From Crotophaga sulcirostris (lineage: Eukaryota > Chordata > Aves > Cuculiformes > Crotophagidae), in the NCBI GenBank assembly GCA_013397455.1, contig VYZB01000172.1:1694273-1758272 (forward strand): 64,000 bases of DNA, written 5' to 3'. This document shows, one piece after another, positions 63,704-64,000 of this stretch (positions are counted from its first letter, which is position 1; each line of letters opens with the position of its first letter). The notes under the pieces were generated by a model. It was not told the origin of the DNA, did no database searches, and saw only the letters and a list, made by a program, of their open reading frames with translations. A program made the position numbers and the translations under genes.

Positions 63704-64000
63704 TCACAGTACTACAGTATTACAAGGTTGGAAGGGACCTTTGAGATCATCTAGCCCAACCTATAACCCAACACTAACACCAACAGCAATCCATCATCTA
63801 AACCATGGCACTGAGTGCCTCATCCAATCTCCTCTTAAACACCTCCAGGGAGGGCGACTCCACCACCTCCCCAGCAGTGCATTCCAATGGCCAATCACCC
63901 TTTCAGTGAAGAACTTTTTCCTAATATCAAGCCTAAACCTCCCCTGACAAAGCTTGAGACCATGTCCTCTAGTTCTGTCACTGGTAACCTGAGAGAAGAG
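63704..64000 (-). mobile_element. CR1 LINE 3' end, running off the window
   Basis: The element is on the minus strand with its 3' terminus at about 63704. Its tail (CAGTATTACAAGGTTGGAAG on the plus strand) matches the terminus of the copy at 43430-43513. It continues through the GGAATGCACTGCTGGGGAGG-type block to the window edge. The start of the element is not in the window. Confidence 0.93.

Larger units (their letters stand above)
58058..64000 (-). other. MOCOS: MOCOS intron, partial (5' of the first exon in the window)
   Basis: No upstream MOCOS exon (for example one ending in the split Arg codon, or carrying the PLP-lysine region) is found on the minus strand up to the window edge. The interval holds a hairpin at 58354-58383, a degenerate plus-strand frame at 58404-59094, a short tandem repeat at 62165-62210 and a CR1 from 63704 to the end. 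The stretch 59095-62164 shows no assignable feature, and neither does 62211-63703. Confidence 0.75.

Noticed and set aside
1..64000. CRISPR arrays, tRNA, rRNA or bacterial operons
   Set aside because: No regularly spaced repeats, no cloverleaf with conserved loops and no clustered same-strand genes are visible. The window is vertebrate intron sequence.

Overview
The window is almost certainly a bird genome (nuclear, AT-rich, gene-poor). The evidence is many CR1 retrotransposon fragments on both strands with typical avian 3' ends, avian-type solo LTRs, and three short protein-coding exons with GT-AG splice sites and vertebrate-like sequence. There are no bacterial-style operons, rRNA, tRNA or CRISPR arrays. 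The species is not determined. The LTR type at 24365-24960 is one I associate with neoavian, especially passerine, genomes (low confidence).

The only gene I can support is MOCOS (molybdenum cofactor sulfurase) on the minus strand. Three consecutive internal exons are present. In transcript order they are 58057-57981, 15465-15266 and 652-536. Their splice phases match (1 to 1, then 0 to 0), so they join into one open frame of 394 coding bases, or 131 whole codons. They encode the C-terminal part of the NifS-like, PLP-dependent desulfurase domain and end in the loop with the conserved cysteines (RTGCFCNTGAC). The rest of the gene lies outside the window on both sides: N-terminal exons beyond 64000, and the end of the desulfurase domain plus the MOSC region before position 1.

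Everything else reads as intron: 1-535, 653-15265 (14.6 kb), 15466-57980 (42.5 kb) and 58058-64000. The introns hold two well-supported LTRs (1173-1879 minus, 24365-24960 plus), a third probable LTR (about 12103-12650 plus), at least seven CR1 fragments, several simple repeats, four perfect stem-loops or palindromes, a G-rich run, and an assembly gap of 45 N. One stretch at 58404-59094 keeps a reading frame with only two internal stops over about 230 codons and may be a decayed gene copy of unknown origin.

I found no clearly novel biological system. The more useful observations are the very large MOCOS intron, LTR promoters oriented with and against the gene, an internally deleted CR1, the unexplained decayed frame, and perfect hairpins not tied to a recognised repeat.
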